Source of the DNA: Rheum nobile
Taxonomy: Eukaryota > Streptophyta > Magnoliopsida > Caryophyllales > Polygonaceae
Reading direction: 5' to 3'
Assembly (NCBI GenBank): GCA_027886185.1
Contig: WOAB01000606.1
Coordinates: 2,976,001-3,040,000 of the forward strand
DNA length: 64,000 bases
The position numbers and the translations under genes are program-made. Positions 12,187-24,608 of this stretch are shown piece by piece (positions within the stretch are counted from its first letter, which is position 1; each line of letters begins with the position of its first letter). Below the pieces are notes generated by a model. That model saw only the letters and a list, made by a program, of their open reading frames with translations. It was not told the DNA's origin and did not search any database.

Positions 12187-15100
12187 AGATCTCCACTTGG
12201 AACTGTCATGGAATTGGTAAAACAACTATCTGGATGGACTTAGAATCCTTCTGTAAGATTGAAAGGATCCAATTACTAGCTCTATTTGAAACACGAACAA
12301 ATAAAGTACCAAGTGAAAAAGTATGGAAAAAAGCAAGATTTGACCAATTCCACTGTGTCCCGGCTACTGGGTTTTCGGGTGGAATTTGTGTTATGTGGAA
12401 AACATATCAACTCGTAAATGAAATACTTGAAATAGATAAGATTGAAAAAAGGTTTGTTAGTATGTTGTACACCAACTTGTGTACCAATACTAAACTACTA
12501 ATAATTCTAACTTATGCTCCCTCGAATGAATCAAGAAAAAATGAATTATGGGAAGCAATAATCACCTTTATTAAAAACAGTGCATATCCGTGTATTGTTA
12601 TGGGTGAATTGAATGAAATACAAGATCCAACTGAAAAACTGGGAGGGTCCTCACCACCTTTAACCAAATTCACTAGACTCCGACACTTCAAAAATGAATG
12701 TGAATTATTAGATATCCCTTTCCAAGGCAATGCATTTACATGGAGAAAAACAAAACGGAAATAGACAATATATATGAAAAGCTGGATAGAGTCTTAATTC
12801 ATCACCAAATATTATAATGGTACCCAGATATCTGTACTAAACATTATGCTTTTACGAGCTCTGATCATTGCCCTATATCAATTGAACTAGCTTCAACTAA
12901 TTCATTTAAAAATCAACCTTTCAAATTCGAAAAGATTTTGATGACAAAAAAGGATTTTAGAAATGTTGTAAAACAAGTCTGGAGAACAAATTATCACGGA
13001 TAAAAAATGTATGATCTAGTCTCTAAGACAAAATTACTAAAGAAACATGTCAAACTTTGGAATAAAACAACATTTGGTAATGTATTTACTCAACTCAAAG
13101 AAATAGAGAAACAACTTTCTGAAATACAAATTAATATTTGTACAAATTGAAATAACAATGAAATTCAAAAACAAAAAAGACTCATTGAAAAAAAAAAAAA
13201 ACTACTCAACTTCCAAAAGATTTTTTGGAATCAACGAGCCAAAGTTAAACACATTAAACTAGCAGATACTAACTCGAGTTATTTTCACAAAATAGCAAGT
13301 GGAAGATGAAACAGAAAAAATATCAAGGAAATAAAGACACAAGAAGGAACTAGTATTATTTGAGAAGAAAATATTAGAAACGAAATCAGAAATGACTTCA
13401 TCAAAAGATTTAGAAGTGAAAAAATGAATGATGCTCTACTACAAGAAAATCTGGAACTTATAAACCATGAGATATCCATAGAAGACAATGAAGAATTAGT
13501 TAAAAATATCACTAATGATGAAATTAAGAAGGCATTTTTTGATATTGGTACGGACAAATCTCTAGGACCTGATGGCATGACAGCAGAATTCTATCAAAAA
13601 TACTGGGATATTGTGGGACCCTCTGTAATTCAAGCTGTGAAAAGATTTTTCCTTTCAGGAAGATTACTCAAACAAGTCAATCATACATTCATATCTCTAA
13701 TACCAAAATGTGATAATCCAAACTCAACAAACCATTATAGACCAATAAGTCTATGTTCGACAGTTTATAAAATTATTTCCAAAATTCTAACAAGTAGACT
13801 TAAAAAGACTATGGAAAAATTAATCCACCTTCATCAAGGTGCATTTGTAGCCAACAGAGCTATTCAAGATAATATCTTAATAGCTCATGAAATTTTCCAC
13901 TCTTTCAAGTCTAAAAAAGGAGTTGAAAGATTCATAGCTTTAAAGTTAGACATGGAGAAAGCGTATGATAGAATTGAATGAAACTTTATTTTAAAAATCA
14001 TGGAGAAATTTGGATTCCATTATAAATTCATAATTTGGATTCCATTCTAAATTCATAAATTGGATAACAGAATACATCACAACAGTATCTTTTTCGGTAG
14101 TTGTTAATAATTGACCAACGGAAATATTTAAACCAACTAGAGGACTCCGACAGGGAGATCCACTATCCCCATTCCTTTTTATTTTAGGATTTGAAATTCT
14201 AGCCAGGAAAATACAAAAAACAGCGGATAGACTAATACAACCTATTGGTTTTCATATTTCAAGACTGGGAACTCGAATCCCGTTCTTGGCCTTTGCGGAT
14301 GATATTATGATATTTTCCAAAGCAAAACAAGAAAATTGCAGGGAAATTAAGGATATTTTGGATGTTTATTGCAAAATATCCGGCCAAAAAGTGAATTATC
14401 ACAAATCGGCATTCCAGGTGACAAAAAAAGTAACAAACACTAAAAAACTAGCAATACAAGGAATTCTCACAATTACAAATATGACATCTCTAGATAAATA
14501 TTTGGGTTGCCCAATCATTAATGGGAGGGTGAATTATAATACATTTGTTGATCTGTTAATTAGCACACAACAACAACAACTAACAAAATGGAAGGCTAAT
14601 TCTCTATCTCAAGCAGGTAGAACAACCCTTATCAAAGCAAATCTTGCATCAAGACCTAATTACCTGATGCAAAGTTGTATGCTTCCCAGACAAACACATA
14701 ATGAACTTGATAAACTAAATAGAGGATTTTTCTGGAACAAAGAACCTTCGTATAAACCTCTGATAGGATGGGAAACAATATGTAAACCAAATGAACAAGG
14801 AGGACTTGGCTTGAGAAAATCAAAGGATATGAATAAAGCCTTATAATTTAAATTATTATGGAAAATTTTGGCTGAACCGGATAATTACTGGGTCAAAATT
14901 ATTACTGAAAAGTATTTGAAAACATAACATATTCTACAATATCAAAAAAAAGGACAGTGCTCTTGGCAATGGTCCAAGTTGTGTGAAATCATTGACGAAT
15001 TCAAATCAGGACTTATTTGGCAAGTGGGGAATGGTGGAACCATTAGATTTTGGACTGATAAATGGCTTTCTACGATTCCTCTTTGCGACATGATTAACAT

Positions 15101-16309
15101 GCAACCAATACCAAACAAAAATGCATTAGTATCAAATTTTATGCTTCCAAATCGCACCTGGAATAAGGAAATGATTGAACAATATCTACCAACGGACTTA
15201 GTTAAGAAGGTTATTTCTACACCAATACCTTTAAACAATATACATGATAGAATGTACTGGGAAGCAAGAACAAATGGTTGGTTCTCAACTAGATCTACTA
15301 TGGATATGCTCATTAAAAAGAAAAGATACACAACACATGATACTTCCTGGATTTCGAAATTGGACACTTATCCTAAAGTGAAAAACTTTATATGGAAAAT
15401 CATGAAAAATGGCTTACCAACAAAAGCAAGACTAGCCGAAAAAGGTGTTGCAATCCCACCAGGTTGTATCAGATGTAATACACAAACTGAAGATTCTAAT
15501 CATCTTTTATTCCAGTGTAATCATACGCTGAAAATGATAGAAAAAATGAACAAACAAACGTACAGAATCATAAGGTCCCTAAATATTGAAACAAAAAAAC
15601 CTATGAAATTATTGAGGAAATCCGAAATAAATTAGACCGATCACAATTTGTTGAACTGACAGTGTCATGGTGAGGTATCTGGTTTTATAGAAACCAACAA
15701 AGCTTTGGCAGCACTAACAATGACAATGATACAATAAAGGATGTACCACTTTATATTAAGCATTAAATTGACAATTGGAATCATACCAAAAAATGGAATT
15801 CAGACTGTCTGGCGGATACGAAGCAAAAGAATACAAAGGTTACAAAAAAGAAACGTCAAATGAGAAAATGGAAAAAACCACCTGAAAACATCATTAAAAT
15901 AAATACTGATGGATCTACAAAAACGAATGGTGAACCTAGTTACGGATTTATCTTTCGTAATAGTAATGGTGAACCGACTCTAATATTTGGAGAAAAATGT
16001 GGAATCTCAACCCCCCTTAAGACAGAAACCATAGCGGTTAGGAATGCTTTAATCAAAGCATATGAACTGGGTATTACTAACATTCAAATGGAATGTGACA
16101 ACCTCACTATTGTTAACGTAATAAATAAGATCTGGCACTGTCCCTGGGATATTGAAATTTTAATTTCTGATATCCTTTGTTTTTTACAACTATTTTCTTC
16201 AGTGCAGGTATGTCATGTCTTCCGAGAAACTAACACTACGGCTGATTGCATCGCAAAGCTGGGTCAGCCGAGTTCTTTGGAAGACATTCAAGCAAATTTA
16301 GAACTTTGA
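12183..16309 (+). pseudogene. LINE ORF2 (endonuclease, reverse transcriptase, RNase H), broken
   Basis: It begins MKISTWNCHGIG, the apurinic-type endonuclease start of plant L1. The endonuclease end motif SDHCPI is read near 12860, in a different frame after a stop at 12762. The reverse transcriptase shows DKSLGPDGM, the HYRPISL core, LKLDMEKAYDRIE (stop after it near 13981), GLRQGDPLSPFLF near 14140 and the catalytic FADD near 14292. A zinc-ribbon region (CIRCNTQTEDSNHLLFQC) lies near 15470. The C-terminal RNase H (15860-16309) keeps INTDGS, ETIAVRNAL, ECDNLT and the later TTADCIAK. Several stops and small frameshifts mean it cannot yield a full protein. Most domains remain readable, so decay is moderate. 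Confidence 0.92.
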
Positions 16310-16576
16310 GTTTTCATCCGTAAGGATGCTATAGACTGAGAAACCATATCTTATGTCGGTCTAATTTTTACTGTATAAAAAAAAATTCCATAGACTAAAG
16401 GATTAAGTTTATCCCATCGGCCATGTTGATATCATGACCTAACACAATCATTTTCTCAACACATCATTACTTTTTTTGAGGGCTCGTCATTCTCGCCTTC
16501 TAATTGATTTACATCGTCAAAAAAAATTCCCCGGTCTAATCTACAAGAAAATTTTCCTCGCCCATATGTTCGTCCA

Positions 16577-17400
16577 TAAAGTGCAGAGTAAATACATAAT
16601 AATTCTAATTATAAACTCTACGAAAATTCACTTTCAAAACTTTAATGACACTAAGTACAAAATAATGCATAATTATAAAGTCTAATTATAAAGCCTAATT
16701 ACAAAGTGCAGACTAAATACATAATAATTTTAATTATAATCTGGAAAATTCACATTCAAAATTATAATGACACTAAGTACAAAAGAAATGCATAATTATA
16801 AAGTCTAATTATAAACTCCTATTATCAATACTAATTATAAAACCTAGAGTTTGGATCATATGCGGAGCACTCTTCCCGTGCGGACGTGCGGAGCATGCAC
16901 TTTAGGGCCTTATTTGTGCACTTTAACGTCTTATTTGTGCACTTTTTCAAAAAAAAAAAAAAAATCTTTTTCAAATTTTTTTCCAAGCATTTTTCAATTT
17001 TTTTGCAAAAGTGCACAAATAAGGCCCTAAAGTGCACAAATAAGGCCCTATAGTGCATGTCCGCACGTCCGCACGGGAAGAGTGCTCCGCACCGGAACCG
17101 CACTCATAAAACCTAATTATAAGGTGTAGAATACATACATAATAATTCTAATTATAAAGTCTACGAAAATTCACATTCAAAATTATAATGACACTAAGTA
17201 CTTTATAAATGCATAATAAAAAAACAAGTTCAATTCTTTAATTATAATTATAAAGCCTAATTATAAAGTGCACAATAAATACATAATAATTCTTAGTTTA
17301 AAGTCAACGAAAATTGGGCAATAAAAATTATAGCGACACTAAATGCAGAATAAATACATAATATAAAAACAATTTCAATTTCGTAATTACAATTATAAAG
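16577..17400. repeat. Degenerate tandem repeats of ~120-140 bp
   Basis: Units near 16577, 16700, 17122 and 17264 share aaagtgcaga.taaatacat, then aataattctaattataaag, then tctacgaaaattcacattc and an aatgacactaagtac block. The Mutator-type MITE at 16847-17105 sits inside the array. The array appears to fill the first intron of the minus-strand RGG-rich exon at 17418-17774. Confidence 0.75.
16847..17105. mobile_element. Mutator-type MITE with ~85-bp inverted arms
   Basis: The two arms are reverse complements over about 85 bp (for example gcggagcactcttcccgtgc on each side) around an A/T-rich loop. The ends are GAGT...ACTC. The flanking ATAAAACCTA occurs at 16837-16846 and again at 17106-17115; a 9-10 bp duplication points to Mutator-like transposase. 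The arms repeat gtgcacaaataaggccct. The minus-strand frame spanning the element is a product of the inverted repeat, not a gene. Confidence 0.88.
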
Positions 17401-17417
17401 TGTACGAAAATACATAC

Positions 17418-17774
17418 CTGAAGAGAACCTTGCATCCAATCGAGACCACCACGCCCTCTGCCATGACCAGATGCGGGATGGCCTGCCGCTCGACCTCGGC
17501 CTCTCTCAACGGGATCGTCACGACCTTGACCCCTCGCATTGCCTCGACCTCGACGTCGTCCACGCCTCATCCGGGTTAAAATCTTCATTTCTGTGGGTCC
17601 CGCACCACCAACCTCGCCACCGACGCCGCCATCGCCCCCAACGCCACCACCACTGAAGTCTGTCGGATGAAAGCCCAGATTGGCGTCGGCGCCACCAACA
17701 TCATCTCTTGTCGCTGTCACCACCAGAGTGCCGCCCATGACACTGCCATCGCCACTGTCGTCAGAATCTACCAT
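17418..17774 (-). CDS. First exon of an Asp/Ser- and RGG-rich protein, likely CACTA-associated
   Basis: On minus the start codon at 17774 follows a 5' leader containing TTAGGGTTTGCAGCTGCGG. The 119-residue exon begins MVDSDDSGDGSV, continues through a Gly-rich stretch and then an Arg/Gly-rich tract (GRGNARGQGRDDPVERGRGR), and ends at GLDWMQGSLQ before a good donor (CAG/GTATGT). RGG tracts often bind nucleic acid. No downstream exon could be identified; the LINE lies across the path. Its place next to the CACTA-like subterminal repeats suggests it is a remnant of that element's own gene. A captured host exon is the alternative. Confidence 0.45.
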
Positions 17775-18101
17775 TTCAGTTACGAAATTAAAGGATTTTT
17801 TAGGGAAGAGGAGGAAGAAGGAGGAGGAAGACAGAGATGGAGGAATTTAGGGTTTGCAGCTGCGGTTTTCGGGAAATTAGGTTGCAGATGGAAGAGAGGA
17901 AGAAAAAGTTGTTACGCTTTTATTAGCGTAAAAAAAGCCACTCCCACGTGTTCATTACGCGTGACTATAATCTTTTTTTTGGAAATAGACTCACGCTTAC
18001 GTGAAGCGTAGCCTTGACCTTTTTATATTTTTTCATACTAAATAACGCTTACGCTTTCAGCAAGTGTGACATTTCCCATTTTTAAAAAAAAACATACGTT
18101 A

Positions 18102-18682
18102 GCAGAAGACAAACAAAAAACACATAGAACAAACATTATTAGACGACCAATAAAGAAATGGAAAAAACCACCGGATAATATTATTAAAATCAATACAAAT
18201 GGATCCACCAAAACTAATCGTGAATCTAGCTTTGGCTACATTTTCAGGAACAACACAGGTAAACCAATCTTCCTCTTTGGGGATAAATGTGGTATCTCAA
18301 CTCCGTTAAAAACAGAAACTTTGGCAGTTAGAAATGCCCTGGTAAAGGCTTATGAATTAGGCATTACCGACATTCAACTTGAATGCGATAACCTTACCAT
18401 TATGAATGTTCTTAATCAAATCTGGCACTGTCCATGGGATATTGAAATGTTAATTTCTGATATCCTGTGTTTTACAACTGTTTTCTTCAGTGCAGATTTC
18501 TCACGTCTTCCGAGAAACAAACGTGGTGGCCGATTTCATCGCTAAGACGGTCCAACAGAGTTCCTTGGAAGATTTTCGAGATAGTCTAGAATTTGTAATT
18601 CTCATCTGAAAGGATGCTATAGACTGAGAAACCGGCTCTTCTGTGGTTTCCAGTCTAATTTTTACCTAATCCAAAAAAAAAA
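18102..18682 (+). pseudogene. 5'-truncated LINE copy 2: RNase H tail only
   Basis: This stretch is homologous to the last ~500 bp of the LINE at 10107-16384 (shared WKKPP.NIIKINT, KCGISTPLKTET, YELGIT.IQ.ECDNLT, IWHCPWDIE). The 3' UTR is nearly the same and ends in an A-tract at 18673-18682. The flanks share (A)nCATACGTTA (18084-18101 and 18673-18691), a target duplication of roughly 16-18 bp. The first RNase H aspartate is lost (INTNGS instead of INTDGS) and the frame breaks near 18480, so it is inactive. 5' truncation is typical of aborted LINE reverse transcription. Confidence 0.9.
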
Positions 18683-18691
18683 CATACGTTA

Positions 18692-18945
18692 ACATGATCA
18701 CATGTATATAAATTGATTAATAATGTGTATTGCATTTAAAATTACATATAAAATTACAAGGTAGGATAACAACTTTAAGATGTCAATTGCATTTTAAATT
18801 ACAATTTGTAGACCAAGCATAAACGTATGTTATTGATCATAAAAAAACATGTAATACCGCAAAGCTTATATGAACATGATTAATGTGAATATTACATTTT
18901 CATTTCATTGTGTTACATTCATAATCATTACAAATAATGGCTAAA
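18692..18945. other. Short AT-rich gap between LINE copy 2 and the Helitron
   Basis: The sequence repeats text such as aattacatataaaattacaa and aattgcattttaaattac, but has no open frame or element ends. Confidence 0.5.
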
Positions 18946-19197
18946 TCCTCAACTATATAAAAGGTTTTGGTGTACGATCAATTGCACCCTAACGTATGCC
19001 ACTGGGCAACCCTTTTCTCGTAGAAGTTGTCCAACCAGCGACACTAGGGTGTTTGAATCTCACCCAACAGGATGGAGGGAGCGGTAGTGGAGCAATATCA
19101 CTGAACCACAACTACAATAGGATAAACGTATATATTAAGTTTGGATATTTTATGATCTAATTTAAATAAATATTGTGCACACGAAATACACTACATG

Positions 19198-19380
19198 CTA
19201 TGTGTGCACGTGAAACAACGTAGGTGTGCATGTGTGCACATGAAAATAACACATGTGTGCATGCGAAAATGACTCAAAGCGCGTACGAAATAACATGTGT
19301 GCATACGTATGAAAACCAACAAAAAGAACCTACGTGTGCATACGGAAATGACCCGTGTGTGCACGTGAAAACAACGTGTG
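19198..19380. repeat. GTGTGCAC(A/G)TGAAAA minisatellite
   Basis: About seven degenerate units of roughly 25-30 bp built on 'cgtgtgcatacgaaaatgac' follow each other near the left end of the Helitron. The minus-strand frame across it is Cys/His/Thr-rich only because of the repeat. Confidence 0.75.
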
Positions 19381-19885
19381 TTAAAATTAGACAAAGATAA
19401 TACAATGGGACACGTACTGTTTCTGGATGAAGGAAATTACAAGTGAAAAAGTCTATAACAGTGATGCATGAACTAAGCTACGTATAACTGTGTAGGCCAT
19501 TATGAATGTATTTATGGAATGACTTCTGAAGACCAAAGGAACACAACGTTGAACTTATAGAGATACTGAACTCACATTCTGCGCTCAATATTTGTGGGGC
19601 CAACAACCCAAACTCATAGAACTCATTGCTGAAACACGCAACTCAACGACTCCTGATTTAAGAGGAAAAAAGCCCAGTTAACAGGCTTGAAAGCTGAAAT
19701 GTCGATGGTAAGTGAAAAAATCTAAACACTACAGTCAAACATGGGACACATTGTACAAATCAGTCCCAACTGCAAACACATATTGGACCAATCACCATAC
19801 ATGGCAGTTACAATAGACTCTCTCTTAAACAGAACACTAGACAAATAATATATTTATGACATGATAAGTTGCATCGCATACTAAC

Positions 19886-22538
19886 AGGTTATTACAACAG
19901 GTACAACGCATACATCAATGTTGAATGGTGTAATACATTTGGCACCATTAAGTACTTATTCAAGTTCGTTAATAAAGGGCCAGACCGTGCAACTGCAACG
20001 ATACAAGAGAATGTTGTTACCACATGAAGTTCTACAGCTCACACTATAATTGAGGTCAATGAAATCAAACACTATCTTGACTGCCGTTATTTGTCCCCCT
20101 GTGAAGCATGTTGGCGCATGTTCGCATTTGACATTCACTACTCTAAACCAACAGTCATACGACTGTCGTTTGATTTGCCCAACCAAAATCCAGTTATGTA
20201 AAGAGATTCTGAGGAATTAACGTCGTTGCTTGGTAGAGAGGGTATTCTAGATACCATGTTCACTCAATGGATGGCCATTAATGCAACTGATTCAGAAGCA
20301 ATACAATATACATATGCAGAGGTTCCAAACCATTATGTGTGAAATGCAACATTGAAGCTCTAGACAAAGAGAAAGAGAGGAAAAAGTATTGGAAGGATCA
20401 CCTATTGTCATCCTACAACTAGGGAGAGATATTATCTACGGATATTACTAAATTTTGTTAAGGGCCCAACCTCATTCAAGGACATCAGGACCGTGAATGG
20501 CCAACTATACATCAGCTTTAGAGAAGCCTGCTACGTTTTGGGATTAGTTAATGATGACAAGGAGTGGACAACAACTATTACAGAGGCACAACAATGGGCT
20601 TCACGCACTCAACTGTGAGACCTATTTGTTACCATCCTTCTGTTTTGTGAAGTAAACAACCCACGGCGATTTTGGGAGAACACATGGCAAGCACTATTAA
20701 AGGATGTCTTATATCAGAAAAGGAAACAATTCTATTTTTTGGATTTGATGCTAACAGAATTACAAATCCAGAATTACTGCCTCTTACAGATAGAGGATAT
20801 TCTCAACGGAAATGGGAAATCCATCGTTGATTTTCCAGACATGCCAATGGCCGATTCGAGGCTTCTTACAATAGCAGACAATCGGTTAATCCAGGAGGAA
20901 CTCAACTACAACATAATGGAATTAGATGTGGAACACCAAGTCCTACATGCAACACTCAATGCACAACAATTGTCTATCTATGCTAGATTGATCCAATCAG
21001 TTAAGAATACGAATGAAGAATTTTTCTTTGTTTATGGGGCCAGTGGAACAGGAAAAACATATTTATACCAGGCTATAACTGCATGGCTGAGATCAGATAA
21101 ACAAATTGTCCTGGCTGTAGCATCATCGGGTACGTTTTAAAGTCATAACATTTGCATAGTCTTGAAATATAAACTGCTCAATTACTACCAAACACATGAA
21201 ACAAAATGCAGGAATTGCCTCCCTACTGCTACCCAATGGCAGGACCGCACATAGCAGATTCGTTATTCCTTTAGAGCTAATGGAAAATAACACATGTGGT
21301 ATAAAACAAAACACACATTTGGTTGAGCTACTTAATCAGACAGACTTAATAATATGGGATGAAGCACCCATGACACAAAGATTTACTTTCGAAGAACTTG
21401 ACATAACACTAAGAGACATCTGCAGTAGCAAATTCGAAGCAAACCAACATAAACTGTTTGGGGGAATTACAGTTTTATTGGGAGGAGACTTTCAGCAAAT
21501 TTGCCAGTCATCCAAAAAGGTAGGTGACAAGACATTGTCGAAGCCACCATTAACAATTCGACGATGTGGAGACATTACCAACTACTGATCCTTTGAAAAA
21601 GCATGAGAGTTAATGACCAAAATGCAAATGGAGAGATAAATGAGGAAAGGCGGGAATTCAACAACTGGTTTTAAGCATTGGAGAGAAAAAATCATCAGCA
21701 AATGCAAGAGAGGAAGAAGACGAACCTACTTGGATTCAAGTTCCAGACAAGTTCATACATCATGCAGCAGAATGTCCTATACCACAGATTGTCCAGCATA
21801 TATTTCATGGTTTCAATACAAACATGAGTGATCCTACTTACCTAAGGGAAAAGGCTATTTTGACGCCTTTAAATGAGGACGCTGAAGTATGCTGAAGTAT
21901 GTAGGGGGTCAACAGATACAGCAGAACAAGACAATATGTATCCGACATAATTCCTAAATTCTATGAAATTCTCAGGTAACTATTTTATTTCATATACGAA
22001 ACCCCTAAAATATATGTATGTAATTTCAAGTCAAATAACATGTTACTTTATAAGGATGCCCCCGAACTTGCTTAGGCTCAAAGAAGGGCTACTCGTCATG
22101 TTGCTAAGGAATGTAAATCCAAGCCAGGGCCTTTGCAATGGCACAAGAATGATAATAACTAACTTGGGTGAATGGATAGTTGAAGCTCTCATCATTACTG
22201 GAAGCAATATTAGGAAAAAGGTTTTGATACCCCGCATTACCATGACATCTACAACCGGCAATTGGCCTTTCATCATGAAGCGGCGCCAATTTCCTATCAA
22301 ACCATGCCATGCAATGACAATTAATAAAAGTCAAGGCCAATCTCGAAATCATGTCGGAGTATACCTACCAAAACCTGTTTTCAGCCATGGGCAATTCTAT
22401 GTGGCCATATCTTGAGTTACAGAACCCCAAGGCTTAAGGATTCTTTTAGTACAACAGGAGGACAATACAAATAACTGCACAAGGAATATTGTATTCAGAG
22501 AGGCTTTCAACAACCTCAACACTGAACAATATGTATAG
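19886..22538 (+). pseudogene. Helitron Rep-helicase (PIF1-type helicase), broken
   Basis: In plant Helitrons this protein nicks and unwinds DNA for rolling-circle transposition. Here the recognisable part begins at YYNRYNAYINVEWCN, after the HUH nuclease region, which is absent. It continues through YLSPCEACWRMFAFDIHY (stops near 20204, 20340 and 20420), FKEACY-like and ETYLLPSF-like stretches and PDMP. The helicase then follows: Walker A GASGTGKT at 21036-21059, an 82-bp intron (21130-21211, splicing SSG to IASLLLPNGRTAHSRF), Walker B IIWDEAPM near 21350, GGDFQQI, then LLRNVNPSQGLCNGTRM, HAMTINKSQGQS and the C-terminal end NIVFREAFNNLNTEQYV. Stops at 20204 and later, a frameshift near 21590 and a changed final VAIS(R) motif show that it is dead. 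The RPA-like gene common in plant Helitrons was not found. Confidence 0.9.
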
Positions 22539-24091
22539 CTATTGACTCTTATGCTCACTCTTCATTAATTATAGGCAACAACACGTCGAAACTCATATTT
22601 CATGCAACGATTACACAGGATATGTGCAGTACAATGCAACTCAAGGCATGAAAACACAGGTTAGTATTATTTTACTCACACTCACACTTCAATTTACTTT
22701 TTCGACTACCACACATAATGTAACTGCAGAATGCACATCTAATACAATCAGAGACCCGCAACACATTAACCTTATACTTTCACTTTTGAAAAACCGGCAT
22801 ACTACGCAATACCAAGACAGCCAGTACACATTCACAACACAAAGGGGGAAAAAATGCAACCCGGTTCGGAACATTGGTACCAGAGGCAAAAACACTACAT
22901 ACCCAGAACAAGAGTCATCGTAAGGGATGCACGCACAAGGTATACCAGTAAAGCTACCTGCGAATACGACCGCCGTACTTTCTCAAAAAACATTGCGTCC
23001 ATAAAATAAAGTCTTTTAAAAAGGATAGAATAAAGTACAAACAATGTAACTTATCCTTCAAAGGAAGCTGAACTTGGTGCAATCTATAACTTACATTGTT
23101 TGCTCGGAATTATGAAACCCTACTTTTGCAAAGCAAAACACCTATAGCACAACCAATTTGTTAACACATGTTGAGGGAAAGCAAAAACAAATCAATTCAC
23201 ATGGGCTAAGATAGGGGACAAAAGGCAACATTCATACTGCCTCATATTGACGCGATGGATGCCGCCAACCTCGGTCATGAGATGCTTACCTTCATGGACC
23301 CATTCAACGTCTACCACCAGATTCAGACGAGTCTGGAAGATCAGGAAAGAGACATCCTTCATCACCCATTCACCCTGCCTAGAAAAGACATGAAAGCATA
23401 GAACAATATGCATTTACTAGAGCAATTTATGAACATTGCCATGACAACATCATTATATTTCACAATGCTCAAGTCCTGAAGCAACAACGTTTCCACAACG
23501 AATTCCTACAACGACAAAAAAAACAACGTATTAAAAATGGAAACAAGAACTACGCTCAACCATGATACCAGTTGCCACTCTTTCACCCGCAAACATCTCC
23601 TGCTTCCAAAAAAATGATACCAGTTCAAACAATGCTCCCAATAGCAAATATGCATCTTCATAAATTATATGATCAAAATCACAAATACCCATTGTTCATT
23701 GCCACACAAATTACATGCCGAATAATATAACAAGCACATACACTTACAATCTATAATACACTCACCTCAATTATTGTTGCGCTACCATAAACAAAGACAA
23801 AGCACATCAACTCATATTCCAAGGTATTTAGAAAAAACAATGGCACATAATCAAAATGTATTAGATAGAACAAAAACCATTATAAACGCTTCAATATTAA
23901 TATATTAAATATCCCGTCCATAACTGTCACCATCAACAAAACAAAACATTACAGCCCTTACTAACAAACCAAAACCCTAGAAGAGCATAACAGAAGCACA
24001 CCATAACCCTAACTACAACGATTACAAATGACACAAAAACATAGAGCCTTAAATGAATAGACAAAACAAAGCACTCCACCCGCCCACAGAA
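22539..24091. other. Helitron interior with exon-like minus-strand segments
   Basis: There is no complete gene. On minus, three segments have plausible splice borders: one around 23560-23610 (after ...GAAGCAG, reading EMFAGERVATGI), one near 23440-23510 (RCGNVVASGLEHCEI, then stop) and one near 23315-23395 (GEWVMKDVSFLIF...DVEWVHE before GTAAGC). They could be further exons of a captured gene or of the gene at 24092-24608. I do not recognise them. Confidence 0.35.
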
Positions 24092-24608
24092 TCACTCGAT
24101 GAAGTAAAAAAACAATGCTGACTTCATGGAATGTGCATGGCTTAGGTGCAACATCATCAATTCCTCATTATTGCACACATCAAGCTCAATCCGAAAAGAA
24201 AAATGAAAATCAATTACAAATCAAGCTTATTAAAGAAATAAATGAATTCCTCTCACCCTTCTAAGGCCAGCTTTCTTTTCCAATAGCTCTTCATAATTTC
24301 CAAGAACAACCAATCTCAGTTTCTCGAGTCGCTCAGCAAGAGTAAGCAACTCAAGCCTCAGTTTATGCAACTCCAAGTCGCCAGAGATTATACTCCGCAT
24401 GTAATGCAACCATATCTCATCATTCATCTTCTTCTCTACAACCAGAGCAATAATATGAAGACAAATACCGAAAGAGGATAGGCGCCAATACTAGAAACAA
24501 CAAAACAGATGCTTAACCTCCCCCAGGACGCAATGTCTGTCTAGCTCCCTTCAAAAGGGCCCACAATTCATCAAATTCTTCAGTTTTGGGTGTAAACTTC
24601 GTTGCCAT
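24092..24608 (-). CDS. Unknown three-exon gene 1 (120 residues), Helitron-borne paralog
   Basis: Model on minus: exon 1 24608-24518 (91 bp), intron 82 bp, exon 2 24435-24257 (179 bp), intron 72 bp, exon 3 24184-24092 (93 bp with stop). Donors are GAG/GTTAAG and AGG/GTGAGA; acceptors are GTTGTAG and GGATTGAG. Exon 1 encodes MATKFTPKTEEFDELWALLK. Exon 2 begins KKMNDEIWLHYMRSI and runs into a Leu/Glu/Lys-rich helix of about 40 residues that looks coiled-coil. Exon 3 holds HLSHAHSMKSALFF. It is paralogous to the gene at 27092-27600: both exon lengths and the second intron length are identical. No signal peptide, membrane span or known domain is visible. A leader acceptor (GTTTAG) just before the ATG suggests an intron in the 5' UTR. 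Function unknown. Confidence 0.65.

Larger units (their letters stand above)
10107..16384 (+). mobile_element. Full-length plant L1-type LINE, ~6.3 kb
   Basis: The element has ORF1, ORF2 (endonuclease, reverse transcriptase, zinc finger, RNase H), a short 3' UTR and an A-tract at about 16376-16384. The flanks share ATTCCATAG (10098-10106 on the left, 16385-16393 right after the A-tract), a 9-bp target duplication that fixes both ends. The body starts CTCCCCAAACCCTAG, a plausible LINE 5' UTR. The 3' UTR closely matches that of the truncated copy ending at 18682, which supports the 3' border. Confidence 0.88.
9336..18083. mobile_element. Probable CACTA (En/Spm) remnant, split by a LINE; right terminus not seen
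   Basis: Base 9336 begins CACTACTAGAAAA, a standard CACTA terminus, followed by subterminal GACGCTTT motifs. Similar motifs (aagcgt/acgctt: ACGCTTTTATTAGCGT, CACGCTTACGTGAAGCGT, AACGCTTACGCTTTCAG) cluster at 17913-18060, as the opposite subterminal region should. Between them lie the full-length LINE, an RGG-rich exon on minus and an intron of degenerate repeats. The right-hand ...TAGTG end is not seen; it may have been lost next to the second LINE at 18102. At 9400-10097 there are exon-like bits (one reads VEDLEAKFCEETKKGHK) that I cannot assign. Confidence 0.4.

Noticed and set aside
16831..17103. 90-residue minus frame
   Set aside because: It is the translation of the inverted arms of the Mutator-type MITE.
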